DNA of 44,059 bases from Caballeronia mineralivorans PML1(12) (GTDB lineage Bacteria > Pseudomonadota > Gammaproteobacteria > Burkholderiales > Burkholderiaceae), in assembly GCF_001028175.1 (NCBI RefSeq), contig NZ_AEJF01000184.1, positions 1-44,059 on the forward strand, read 5' to 3'. Position numbers and translations under genes: made by a program. The notes below the pieces were generated by a model. The model was not told the origin of the DNA, searched no databases, and saw nothing but the letters and a program-made list of their open reading frames with translations. This document shows positions 33,209 through 41,341 of the stretch, piece after piece (within the stretch, counting starts at the first letter, position 1; each line of letters opens with the position of its first letter).

Positions 33209-35035
33209 ATGGAAGAACTACTGCCTTTCTACGAGCGCGAGCTAACGTTGCTCCGACAATACGCGCGCACGTTCGCTGAGCGGAATCCCAAAATTGCTGC
33301 CCGGCTCGCCATGGTCGGCGACAACTCCGAGGACCCGCATGTTGAGCGAATGCTCGAATCTTCGGCCCTGTTGGGTGCTCGTATCGGCGCGCGGATTGAG
33401 GATGAGTTCCCTGAATTCACCGAGGCACTGCTGGAAATGCTGTACCCGCAATATCTGCGGGTGATTCCATCGTGCTCGGTCGCGCAGGTCGCAGCGGATT
33501 CCCATGCAAGTCAATTGACCGAAGCTGTGACGATAGCGCGTGGAGCGGCACTAGAAGCACGCGTCGGTGAGTGCCGGTTTCGTACTGTCTATGATGTGAC
33601 CGTGTTGCCTCTGCGTTTGACCGAGGCCCGGTACTCTGCGACGGCTATCGCACCGGTGAGCGCCCAGCTTCCGTCGAACACTACCGGATTGGTTTCGATT
33701 TCGTTCGAGCCGGCAACAGAAGCTGAAGCGTTTGGCTCGACCAAAGATGACCGTCCGGTGCGGATACACCTCACTGGACAGCAGACCTTCGTATCGGCAT
33801 TGACCGATATTCTCTTGTTGCGCACAGTCGCCGCGTTTGTCGAGGCGGATGCCAGCGGTCGATGGAAGGCTCTCACGGACATCCCGTTCAGGGCCGTCGG
33901 CTTCGAGGATCAGGATGCTCTTGTCGGCGGCGCGTCGGACACCCCCTTGGCTTTTCGCATGCTAACGGAGTTCTTTGCCTTTCCCGAAAAGTTTCAGTTT
34001 ATCGACCTCCATTTTGCCCGCTTGCTGCGAGCCGCGGGCACATGCCGGAAGCTGACGCTGCATATCGCCGTCGCAGACGTGCTGAAGGAATCGTCTGTCG
34101 CGCGCGCGATGGAGACGCTTCAGGCCGACAATCTGCGGCTCTTCTGCACGCCCGTCGTCAACCTGTTTAGACGTGAGGCATCGCCACTACGAAATCCCAA
34201 TAACGCGATCTCATACCCGGTTGTACCCGAGGCACCGCGCGTTCCGAACACTGAAATCTACTCGATCGATTCCGTCTATTCGATCGAGCAGACGGCGGCA
34301 GGCAAGGTGGTGACGGAAATCCCGCCATACCGTTCGATGCTGCATGATGAATCGGCTCAGTCATCGCGAACATACTGGCTTGCCCGCCGCGATCCATCGG
34401 TTGCTCAGCAGCGCCCAGGCTATGAAACCGAGATTTCGTTTGTGAGTATCGATGGGGCACCGGCCGCGATTAAAACTGATCAGTTGGCAATCGAGCTGAC
34501 CTGCACCAACCGGGACTTGCCGCCAACCATGCCTTTCGGTATGCCCGGCGGCGATTTGCTGAATGAGGACGCATCGTTCGCCTGTGCTATTTCAATGCTA
34601 CGGCCGCTTACCAGAAGCGTGAGGCTACCGCAGGGCGGTAATGCTCTCTGGCGTATCGTGGCGCAACTCGCGCCGAATTCGCTTTCGTTGCGGCTTTCCG
34701 GACTCAGAGCGTTGCTTGATCAGTTTGCTCATTCGGCATCGATATCCATGTCAAGTCTGATCGACGGTATCGCGGGACTCGATCATCGCCCGTGCATGAG
34801 ATGGATGCCCGTTAAGCCGCTTGCAACGTTCGTCCGAGGTATAGAAGTGACGTTGACGATAGATGAGGCAGCGTTCGCGGGCATCAGTCTAGGTATCTTC
34901 ATTGGCGTGATGGACCGGTTTTTTTTACCGTACGCGCATTTGAACAGTTTCACCCAACTGGTCGTCGTTTCAAAAAGTACCGGTGCCGAGATCCAGCGCT
35001 GCGCGCCCCGTCAAGGCACCTCGCCGCTTCTCTGA
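33209..35035 (+). CDS. tssF: T6SS baseplate subunit TssF (orphan copy)
   Basis: The 608 residues begin MEELLPFYERELTLLRQYAR, go on with RNPKIAARLAMVGDNSEDPH and VERMLESSALLGARI, and contain FPEFTEALLEMLYPQYLRVI. These are all hallmarks of TssF (VasA family), a wedge component of the T6SS baseplate. Length is normal and no frameshift is seen. In complete clusters tssG follows tssF immediately. Here only a 43-codon frame (35065-35196) unlike TssG follows, then vapB. Its partners must be elsewhere in the genome or the gene is a relic under selection. Whether this copy works with a main cluster cannot be told from this window. Confidence 0.92.
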   Translation: MEELLPFYERELTLLRQYARTFAERNPKIAARLAMVGDNSEDPHVERMLESSALLGARIGARIEDEFPEFTEALLEMLYPQYLRVIPSCSVAQVAADSHASQLTEAVTIARGAALEARVGECRFRTVYDVTVLPLRLTEARYSATAIAPVSAQLPSNTTGLVSISFEPATEAEAFGSTKDDRPVRIHLTGQQTFVSALTDILLLRTVAAFVEADASGRWKALTDIPFRAVGFEDQDALVGGASDTPLAFRMLTEFFAFPEKFQFIDLHFARLLRAAGTCRKLTLHIAVADVLKESSVARAMETLQADNLRLFCTPVVNLFRREASPLRNPNNAISYPVVPEAPRVPNTEIYSIDSVYSIEQTAAGKVVTEIPPYRSMLHDESAQSSRTYWLARRDPSVAQQRPGYETEISFVSIDGAPAAIKTDQLAIELTCTNRDLPPTMPFGMPGGDLLNEDASFACAISMLRPLTRSVRLPQGGNALWRIVAQLAPNSLSLRLSGLRALLDQFAHSASISMSSLIDGIAGLDHRPCMRWMPVKPLATFVRGIEVTLTIDEAAFAGISLGIFIGVMDRFFLPYAHLNSFTQLVVVSKSTGAEIQRCAPRQGTSPLL

Positions 35036-35192
35036 GTCCCGCAAATGTGCGTGCGCTATCAAGCATGTCAGCACTGAAATCCCAACAAAACGGTAAACGC
35101 AGCAATGCGGAAAGTCTGAATCTTGGCCGGCTGCGTGCTGCATTAGGGACGCGCTCGCGGCATCTTTCGCTGATACCGCTTTCGCCGACTTC

Positions 35193-35242
35193 TTGACGAC
35201 ACCGCTGGGTAGGCGCATGATGGCATATGCTTTGGCATATGC
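35193..35242 (+). promoter_or_regulatory. vapBC promoter and twin palindromic operator
   Basis: TTGACG (35193-35198) and CATGAT (35216-35221) stand 17 bases apart as a plausible promoter. Two copies of the palindrome GCATATGC follow at 35223-35230 and 35235-35242, twelve bases start to start, just before the vapB ribosome site. Toxin-antitoxin operons are normally repressed by the antitoxin-toxin complex binding paired palindromes at the promoter, so this is the likely operator. Confidence 0.65.
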
Positions 35243-35255
35243 CGAGGAGGGCATC

Positions 35256-35498
35256 ATGACGAAAACGACTGAGAACCGGCACGTCCGGCTGTTTCGCAAT
35301 GGCCGCAATCAGGCGATCCGGATTCCACGCGATCTTGAGCTACCGGGTGAGGAGGCCGTCATCCGCAGAGAGGGCGCGCGCCTGATTATCGAGCCGGTGA
35401 AGACCGTGCCATTAAGGGAGTTGCTCGCGCAGTGGGCGCCGCTTGACGAGTCCTGGCCGGAAATCGAGAGTCTGCCTGCGGAACCGGTTGACCTTTAA
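35256..35498 (+). CDS. vapB: VapB-type antitoxin (AbrB-like)
   Basis: From the ATG at 35256, after GAGGAGG, the 80 residues contain RLFRNGRNQAIRIPRDLELP and EEAVIRREGARLIIEPV, the swapped-hairpin AbrB fold of VapB/MazE-like antitoxins. The C-terminal part (about 45-80) is acidic and aromatic, suited to wrapping around the toxin. The frame is open back to 35193 but the strong ribosome site and the operator place the start here. The stop overlaps the vapC start (TAATG). Confidence 0.9.
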   Translation: MTKTTENRHVRLFRNGRNQAIRIPRDLELPGEEAVIRREGARLIIEPVKTVPLRELLAQWAPLDESWPEIESLPAEPVDL

Positions 35499-35911
35499 TG
35501 TCCCTGTACCTGCTCGACACGAACATCATCTCCGACGCGATTCGCAACACGCGTGGCTCGTGCGCGGTCCGTATCGGACAGGAGCCTGCGGAGAACATCT
35601 GCACGTCGATCATCGTGGCTGCCGAACTGCGCTACGGGCTGGAAAAGAAAGGCTCAGACGAGTTGACCAAGCGTGTCCAGCGCGTGCTGACAAGCTTACC
35701 GGTGATGGCGTTCGATAGCGAAGCGGACCGGTTCTACGGAAGGTTGCGTGCCGATCTGGAACGCCAAGGCAAGGTGATCGGCGCGAACGACATGCAGATT
35801 GCCGCGCATGCGCTGGCGATGGACGCGGTGCTCGTCACGGACAACATCGATGAGTTTTCCCGGGTGCAGGGCCTTGAACTCGAAAACTGGCTGCTACGCG
35901 GTGCTGGCTGA
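35498..35911 (+). CDS. vapC: VapC toxin, PIN-domain ribonuclease
   Basis: The 137-residue protein is one PIN domain with the four acidic metal ligands in place: D7 (YLLDTNIIS), E43 (AAELRYG), D98 (GANDMQIAA) and D115 (LVTDNIDEF). VapC toxins cleave specific RNAs, usually tRNA, when VapB is lost. Start overlaps the vapB stop, giving coupled synthesis. All key residues are intact, so it should be active. It may stabilise the accessory block. Confidence 0.93.
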   Translation: MSLYLLDTNIISDAIRNTRGSCAVRIGQEPAENICTSIIVAAELRYGLEKKGSDELTKRVQRVLTSLPVMAFDSEADRFYGRLRADLERQGKVIGANDMQIAAHALAMDAVLVTDNIDEFSRVQGLELENWLLRGAG

Positions 35912-35985
35912 CACGCGGATGGGAAGGTTCGCGATGGTATTGTCGCCATCGTCGTTAAGGTGCGAGCGATGACGCGATGGCGTAG

Positions 35986-36450
35986 TTATCGAGAAGGTTC
36001 TTCGATAGCCACTGAAAACGCCGTAACGAGATTTCCGCGTCTGGCCTGAGCGCCGTTGTTCGGCTCAAGCCGCACCAGAAAGTCGATGTCCTTTTGCGCG
36101 AGCCGAGCGAACTGCTCTTCCACTGCGGCGAATTTCAGCAGGCACTGGACCTGCCAGTTCATCCCGACGACGAGCCATCGAGACAGGCCGTTCCACTCGC
36201 TCAGAAGGATGGCTCCAGCGCTGCAATACTCCTCCGCGAATTTTTCGATGCGCTTCTCGACAATGCGCGTGTCGTCGGGCGACATGGTGCCCGCAATGCG
36301 AATCGAGACCGAATGCGCAACCTCATCGTGTGCCAAGTAGATCGTCGCGATACCGCCAAGATGACGGGACACCCGGTCGATCTGTTCAGCGTCTAGATCG
36401 TCTTGTACGGGTAGCGCCCCTGACAGGACGTATTCTCCGTTCTTCTCCAT
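35986..36450 (-). CDS. Unknown protein, paralogue of the 36541 gene
   Basis: The 154 residues share a pattern with the neighbour at 36541-36933: SGALPV near the start, then a beta strand with IYLAHDEVAHSVSIRIAGTM, a helix with RIEKFAEEYCSAGAILLSEW, and a closing helix with FARLAQKDIDFLVRLE. No membrane segment or known catalytic motif is visible. A compact alpha-beta domain with a C-terminal coiled coil is likely. I cannot name the family. It is downstream of its paralogue on the same strand, 90 bases apart, and both are divergent from an XRE regulator. Confidence 0.55.
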   Translation of the reverse strand: MEKNGEYVLSGALPVQDDLDAEQIDRVSRHLGGIATIYLAHDEVAHSVSIRIAGTMSPDDTRIVEKRIEKFAEEYCSAGAILLSEWNGLSRWLVVGMNWQVQCLLKFAAVEEQFARLAQKDIDFLVRLEPNNGAQARRGNLVTAFSVAIEEPSR

Positions 36451-36540
36451 GAGACTTCTCCGCTACCTCCGCGCCGCAGGTGACGATGCGGCAGCATGCT
36501 CCGGCGCCGGGCACGCTGCCAATGATCGTGGTCGATGCGA

Positions 36541-36933
36541 TCACACGGGCTGTTCAAGTCGCGCCAGAATCCACGCCTGTCGCGCACGCATCGCACGGAC
36601 CTGCTGGTCCAGATCGTCTAGTTCGGTGAGCAGTTCGACATGACGTTCAAGCCCGATAGGCAAGAAGGACAGATCTCCATACAGATTCCTGCTGAAGACC
36701 GCACCGGCACGAGCCCATTTTTGCGAAAACTGCTTGAGTGTGTCCTCAGTTTCCGCTTGTTCAGTCTCGGACAGACGGCCGCTTACGTGGAGGACTAAAG
36801 TATGAGTGACTGCGTCAGTCGCAAAATAGACGTGAGCTGGGTTGGCGAGCCTCTCAGCCAGGCGCACCGCATGGGCATGCTGGAACTGAGGGTGTACGGG
36901 CAAGGCGCCGCAGATTTCGTACGTTCCATGCAT
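36541..36933 (-). CDS. Unknown protein, paralogue of the 35986 gene
   Basis: I start this 130-residue protein at the ATG at 36933 (MHGTYEICGALPVH). The frame is open to 37293 but the upstream part runs through the divergent regulator. It aligns with the 35986 product over GALPV, VYFATDAVTHTLVLHVSGRL and FSQKWARAGAVFSRNLYGDL, and ends in a helix with LDQQVRAMRARQAWILARLE. Function unknown. A promoter read on the minus strand lies at 37037-37065, so the nearby XRE protein probably controls it. Confidence 0.55.
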   Translation of the reverse strand: MHGTYEICGALPVHPQFQHAHAVRLAERLANPAHVYFATDAVTHTLVLHVSGRLSETEQAETEDTLKQFSQKWARAGAVFSRNLYGDLSFLPIGLERHVELLTELDDLDQQVRAMRARQAWILARLEQPV

Positions 36934-37036
36934 GAGCGTCTCCAGGGGACGACAGGGCGCAGCTATCCGACAGGCGAGACGAAGCCTGTACCGAAGACAG
37001 GTGCGGTACCATCGAGGTGAACCATATGATATGAGC

Positions 37037-37065
37037 ACATTAGTACGCGTTTGTACCGTAGTCAA
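37037..37065 (-). promoter_or_regulatory. Candidate promoter for the 36541/35986 gene pair
   Basis: On the minus strand TTGACT (37060-37065) and TAATGT (37037-37042) are 17 bases apart. The spacer contains GTAC twice (GGTACAAACGCGTAC), a possible binding site for the divergent XRE regulator. The -10 match is weak. Confidence 0.4.
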
Positions 37066-37082
37066 TAACCAAAATGTGACAA

Positions 37083-37484
37083 ATGGATGATTTTTCGGCG
37101 CGTCTAAAGCAGGAACGGCAACGCTTGGACTTGAACCAGGCTGAATTCTCCGCACTGGGTGGGGTCCAGAAGCAGGCGCAGTTCCATTACGAGCGAGGAA
37201 CGCGACGCCCCAACTCCGATTATCTTGCGAAGATTGCGTCTGCTGGCGTGGATGTTCACTATGTGCTGACCGGCCGCAGTGCCACGCTCGCATTAGACGG
37301 TGACGAGCAAGCCATACTTACGGGATACAGAGCGCTTGATGCGCGCAAGCGAACTGCAATTCGGGCGCTGATCGAGGCGATGGATACCATACCGGGAAGC
37401 ACTCAGGAGAATGACGACTCGTCACAATCTCCTCCGCCCGCACGACGTCGGTCGACGGGCACACGCAACGACGACCGGGGTTAA
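37083..37484 (+). CDS. XRE-family (CI-like) transcriptional regulator
   Basis: Residues about 5-60 form a helix-turn-helix (RLKQERQRLDLNQAEFSALG; RRPNSDYLAKIASAGVDVHY) ending in YVLTGR, the common close of phage-CI-like HTH domains. The rest (about 75-133) has one helix and a polar tail and lacks a peptidase domain, so it is not a self-cleaving repressor. It is divergent from the two paralogous small genes and probably represses them and itself. Confidence 0.8.
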   Translation: MDDFSARLKQERQRLDLNQAEFSALGGVQKQAQFHYERGTRRPNSDYLAKIASAGVDVHYVLTGRSATLALDGDEQAILTGYRALDARKRTAIRALIEAMDTIPGSTQENDDSSQSPPPARRRSTGTRNDDRG

Positions 37485-38466
37485 CAATAGTTAGCCTTTT
37501 AAACTGATCCGTCGACATGCCCTAGGGTTTCAGCCTTCGCGTCTTGGATGCGACGCTTATTCCCACCCAGGAGTCACGCTTGGCCTCGATGGCTGAGTAT
37601 GGGCGAGCCGGCGCTGACGACGAGAATAGGACTACCAACCGCTATGCAGACTCCCAAGCGGGCGCATCCAGTCACTCCAGGTCGGTAGTTCCATCGGTTT
37701 GCCAGAACCGAACCGCCCGCATATCTATTGCTCTACACCCGCTCCAATTTGCCGCTGCGGGCTCGTCACGAACTACAGACCACGATCGCCATTGATGTGT
37801 TCGCCGTAGCTCCCGTCTTGCGGTGCAATTCCCACCCCACAGAGTTTCATGCCTCGTTCATCCCGAACCCGGTCAGGTGGTGCGCGACAATTGGGAAGTC
37901 CGCTCGATACGCATGTACAGGCGTCACGGAAAGCGAGACAGGCTTGTCGACCGGCGGCGCGACGGGGCCTGTAGGCAGTGACGGCAATCGCCAGCAAGCT
38001 CTTGCGGACGTTGAGAGCGAGGTGGTTCATGCGTGAACCTCCGTTGTGGGAATCCGATGGCGGTGCAGGCCTCGACTGACGCCTCTCGGCAAACGGCGAG
38101 GCAATTGTGTGAAAAGCAACCGCGAGTTTGCTGATTTAGCCTCGTTCGGCTTATAGCCATATCAATAACTGTTTAAAATCTCTAGTTCATTGCATTAATT
38201 AAGTTAATAAGCACGTGCGTGCATATTAATAACCGATGCAAAACTACGACAAAAAACATCGTAACGTCCCTCGCTTTAAGCGGTGGTGAAGCGAGAGCCC
38301 ATAAATAATAACTAAAAAAGGTAATTAGGACCCCTCCGATTGGTCCCGTACGTCCCTGCAATTTAATCTTTCGCTTCGTTGCGGAATTCAGCCCAATAGA
38401 AATTCGGTGAACCTCATTCACAATGAATGTGCACGAATGTGGCAATTAACGTTGCTGTTCGATTTA
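37485..38466. other. Gap of about 980 bases without a convincing gene
   Basis: The first half is GC-rich with only short frames of atypical composition. On the minus strand an ATG at 38030 begins MNHLALNVRKSLLAIAVTA, a signal-peptide-like start. A one-base shift then gives PTGPVAPPVDKPVSLSVTPV and more, to a stop at 37847, so a decayed small secreted protein is possible. From about 38100 to 38460 the DNA turns clearly AT-rich with no long frame. It probably holds the promoter of the next gene. No repeat arrays or tRNA were seen. Confidence 0.4.
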
Positions 38467-38982
38467 ATGTTACGTAGCAAACCCCATGTCCAATTTAAAG
38501 AAATTTTTTTTGCCGCACTGGTCATCGCCGCGACCGATATTTCGTGTGCTCAAGCGAGCGAGTTCGCTGGTCCCTACGCCGGCTTCAAGGTAGGGGAGAA
38601 CTGGTCTGACGCATCCGGCGTCGTTAACACCGCATCCCATAGCACCACGTTCCCCGGCCTGACCGCGGGCTATGGATTCGATGTAAAGCAATTCATGATC
38701 GGCGCAGAAGTGTTCGCGGATTTCCACCACGGTTCGACCACCTACAAGGACGGTGGCGTGGACCTCAAGGTCGGAATGCCATTCAACACGATCATGCCCT
38801 ATGCACGTCTAGGTGTGACGGGAAGCTGGCCTAATGCGCGCCTTCATGGTGGCTTGGGCGTCGAATATAAATTCATGAAGCAATTCAGCGTCGCGGCCGA
38901 ATGGGCCGCCGATTCAAGTAGCCATGACGGAACTAAACGCAATAACGACAGTTTCACCCTCGGGCTTCATTACTATTTCTAA
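38467..38982 (+). CDS. Small outer-membrane beta-barrel protein
   Basis: Starting at the ATG at 38467 the 171-residue precursor has a signal region (FKEIFFAALVIAATDISCAQ) with likely cleavage near QAS-EFAG. The mature part has alternating beta strands (PYAGFKVGENWSDASG; LTAGYGFDVKQFMIGAEVFA; MPYARLGVTGSW; GGLGVEYKFMKQFSVAAEWA) and ends in a terminal phenylalanine (LGLHYYF). That is the signature of eight-stranded OmpA/OmpX-type barrels. An ATG at 38407 would add 20 residues. The surrounding DNA is AT-richer than the core. Function beyond outer-membrane location cannot be read. Confidence 0.75.
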   Translation: MLRSKPHVQFKEIFFAALVIAATDISCAQASEFAGPYAGFKVGENWSDASGVVNTASHSTTFPGLTAGYGFDVKQFMIGAEVFADFHHGSTTYKDGGVDLKVGMPFNTIMPYARLGVTGSWPNARLHGGLGVEYKFMKQFSVAAEWAADSSSHDGTKRNNDSFTLGLHYYF

Positions 38983-39011
38983 TTGCCTGAATAATTGATT
39001 CAACGAATATT

Positions 39012-39052
39012 AAAAAATCCCCGATGAATTATTAATTCACCGGGGATTTTTT
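39012..39052. terminator. Long bidirectional terminator hairpin after the barrel gene
   Basis: AAAAAATCCCCG plus an inner TGAATT arm pairs with AATTCA plus CGGGGATTTTTT. It lies between convergent genes, 30 bases after the barrel gene and 23 bases before the lipoprotein stop. A and T runs on either side suit both directions. Confidence 0.85.
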
Positions 39053-39074
39053 ATTTAGCGATGGTCAGTTAAAT

Positions 39075-39425
39075 TCAGGTGGTGCAGCGCGCAATATCGA
39101 AGCGCATTTCCGGCTCGGACAGTCCGCCGTAATCGCCCGAAGATTTTTGTACCTTCACCGTCGACCCGTATTGCGATGGCGTGAGCGTCACTAGCCACGC
39201 GTTCGGTCCGACGAGCAGTTCCGAGGCGCTACCCAGCTTCGACGCGGATACGGAAGGCAGTTTGTCTTCGAGGCAATTGAGGACGTCGCCGAGCGGGCGG
39301 TGTGACGACACGTAGATCACCGGACTTGATGCACGAAGTTCGGGGACGCTAGAGGAACTGCACGCAGCAAGGGCGAATAAAGATGCAAGCAGGGATGCGA
39401 ACGGGACAACTCGGCATGAAGGCAT
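39075..39425 (-). CDS. Small lipoprotein of unknown function
   Basis: The 116-residue precursor has a signal sequence ending in a lipobox (LFALAACSSSS), so it is probably lipidated on that cysteine. The mature part shows SSHRPLGDVLNCLEDKLPSV and a C-terminal region with MRFDIARC. The two further cysteines (in NCLED and ARC) may form a disulfide. I recall similar short lipoproteins in Burkholderia but no function. I use the ATG at 39425; a TTG two codons earlier is possible. Confidence 0.75.
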   Translation of the reverse strand: MPSCRVVPFASLLASLFALAACSSSSVPELRASSPVIYVSSHRPLGDVLNCLEDKLPSVSASKLGSASELLVGPNAWLVTLTPSQYGSTVKVQKSSGDYGGLSEPEMRFDIARCTT

Positions 39426-39665
39426 AAGCAATGGGCGTCAGTAAAAACGAGGCAGCGATAAAACGGAAAAGGCCGTAAATCAGGGGCCAAAACAACCCGC
39501 AGAAGCAAACTGAATCAAGCCTAAAGCATGACGTTGCCGGGCAGCAAGGCAATCGTACAAGTCATCGAAAAAAGAGGGGAAAAGCGCGCGATGCTATCAT
39601 CGCCGGCATCCTGAATTATTGCGCCGGTGAATCACCGAACCCGCGCGCCGACACACCAACGCTCC

Positions 39666-40448
39666 ATGGCCATCACACTCAAGTCGCCTGCCGACATCGA
39701 AAAACTGCGCATTTCCGGGCGCTTGGCCGCAGAAGTCCTCGCGATGATCGGCGAGCATGTGCAACCGGGCGTCACCACGGAAGAATTGGACACGATCTGC
39801 AATCGCTTCATTGTCGATGAACTGAAGGCGATTCCCGCGAACGTGGGCTACATGGGTTTTACGAAGACCATTTGCACGTCGGTGAATCACGTGGTCTGTC
39901 ACGGCATTCCCGGCGGCCGGGTGCTGAAGGACGGAGACATCGTCAACATCGACGTCGCGATCATCAAGGACGGTTATTTCGGCGATACCAGCCGCATGTA
40001 CTACGCCGGCACGCCGAGCCGCGAGGCAAAACGGCTATGCGACACGACGTATGAAGCGATGCTCGCCGGCATTCGTGCGGTGCGTCCGGGCGCGACGCTG
40101 GGCGACATCGGCTATGCGATCCAGACCGTTGGGAATCGCGAAGGGTATTCGATTGTGCGCGAGTATTGCGGGCACGGCATTGGCCGCGTGTATCACGAGG
40201 ATCCGCAAGTGCTGCACTACGGGCAACCGGGCGCGGGATTGCGTTTGAAGCCGGGGCTGGTTTTCACCATCGAGCCAATGATCAACGCGGGTCGCGCTGC
40301 AACGCAGCAATCGCGCGATGGCTGGACAGTGACGACAAAAGACCGGTCGCTGTCGGCGCAATGGGAGCACATGGTCGCGGTGACCGACGCCGGCTTCGAA
40401 CTGCTGACTCCATGGCCTGATGGCACGGGCGAATACGACGCGCCGTGA
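39666..40448 (+). CDS. map: Methionine aminopeptidase, type I
   Basis: It removes the initiator methionine from new proteins. In the 260 residues all five metal ligands are present: D96 (NIDVAI), D107 (GDTSRMY), H170 (CGHGIGR), E203 (FTIEPM) and E234 (QWEHMVAVT). The substrate-binding H79 is also there (VVCHGIP). Type I is indicated by the lack of an insert. I chose the ATG at 39666 (MAITLKSPAD); the frame upstream is open but not family-like. Confidence 0.96.
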   Translation: MAITLKSPADIEKLRISGRLAAEVLAMIGEHVQPGVTTEELDTICNRFIVDELKAIPANVGYMGFTKTICTSVNHVVCHGIPGGRVLKDGDIVNIDVAIIKDGYFGDTSRMYYAGTPSREAKRLCDTTYEAMLAGIRAVRPGATLGDIGYAIQTVGNREGYSIVREYCGHGIGRVYHEDPQVLHYGQPGAGLRLKPGLVFTIEPMINAGRAATQQSRDGWTVTTKDRSLSAQWEHMVAVTDAGFELLTPWPDGTGEYDAP

Positions 40449-40589
40449 TGTGGTGACGAGTGATCTGACTCGCGCGGGTGGTGGGCTGGAAGGCCCATGG
40501 CAAGGGCGTTTCGCGCATCGCCTGAAATAATGATTTGACTCGTTCGCCTGTTCGGTTGAAGCTACTAAAACGACTAAGCTGGCTTAGGA

Positions 40590-40614
40590 AAGCTTAAGAA
40601 GCTTGTGAAAGCTT
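40590..40614. repeat. Three AAGCTT motifs about ten bases apart upstream of the acetyltransferase gene
   Basis: AAGCTT occurs at 40590-40595, 40599-40604 and 40609-40614, with a partial AAGCT at 40576. Spacing close to one helical turn puts them on one face of the DNA. They lie 18-42 bases before the start of the next gene. This could be a binding site or a chance product of an AG-rich leader. Confidence 0.4.
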
Positions 40615-40631
40615 GAGAGAAAAACACCCGC

Positions 40632-41153
40632 ATGAGTCCTTCACTAACTGTTCGCAGGATCGCCCCGCATCAAGGTGCAGTCCTGCGCGAGCTTCGTACA
40701 GCGTCATTGCGCGAGGCGCCTTACGCGTTCGGGGAGACGCTGGAGGAGGCCTTGTCCGCCGATGTCGCAAGCTTCGACGAAACGGCCGATCGCCACGCGA
40801 ATTCTCCCACCACTGCGTCGTTTATCCTGTACACCGAAGGTCATCCGGCGGGTCTGGTCGGTGCGTTTATCGATGAAGCGCCGGACCCGCGCGCTTTCGT
40901 CTACGCGTTGTGGGTTGCGCCGGCAGTGCGGCATCTGCGAGGTGGCGAATTGCTCGTTAATGCCGCCACGCAATGGCTCGCGGAACGGCGCGTGCACGAT
41001 GTCTTCGCCTGGGTCACCGATGAAAACCGCAACGCGATGCGTTTCTACGAGCGCCTGGGTTTCGGTCCGACTGGCGAACGACGCCGTATTCCAGCGCATC
41101 CCGAGGAATACGAAACCCTGCTCGTGCGTCGCGTGAGTGATCATGTGACCTGA
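40632..41153 (+). CDS. GNAT-family N-acetyltransferase
   Basis: The 173 residues carry the GNAT fold: an N-terminal RRIAPHQGAVLRELRTASLR, the acetyl-CoA region YALWVAPAVRHLRGGELLVN (a variant of V-x-P-x-x-R-x-x-G-x-G/A), and the closing AMRFYERLGFGPTGERR. Substrate is unknown; members acetylate small molecules, tRNA or protein N-termini. It is a single gene between map and minC. Confidence 0.88.
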   Translation: MSPSLTVRRIAPHQGAVLRELRTASLREAPYAFGETLEEALSADVASFDETADRHANSPTTASFILYTEGHPAGLVGAFIDEAPDPRAFVYALWVAPAVRHLRGGELLVNAATQWLAERRVHDVFAWVTDENRNAMRFYERLGFGPTGERRRIPAHPEEYETLLVRRVSDHVT

Positions 41154-41341
41154 GCGCTCGACCTGAACCGGGACCCGCAGCGTTCTTCGCGTCACGGTTT
41201 GCTTGGCTCTGATTTCCCTCGCCGTCCTTTCTGCCTCTTCCATCGTGCTGCCGTCGCGCCGCCCGCATTTGGGCGTCAATCTGAAATATTCCGTTTGCTT
41301 GCCTCACGCCTGTAAAATACGCAAAATTTTTGGCTTTACCT

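Noticed and set aside
35065..35196. A 43-codon frame after tssF as a tssG remnant
   Set aside because: Its sequence (MSALKSQQNGKRSNAESLNL and onwards) does not resemble the start of TssG, and it is short enough to be chance.
20285..39060. Classical integrative island with attL/attR at tRNA-Ser
   Set aside because: I looked for a second copy of the tRNA 3' end and for an integrase gene inside the window and saw neither. Older or IS-driven insertion remains possible.
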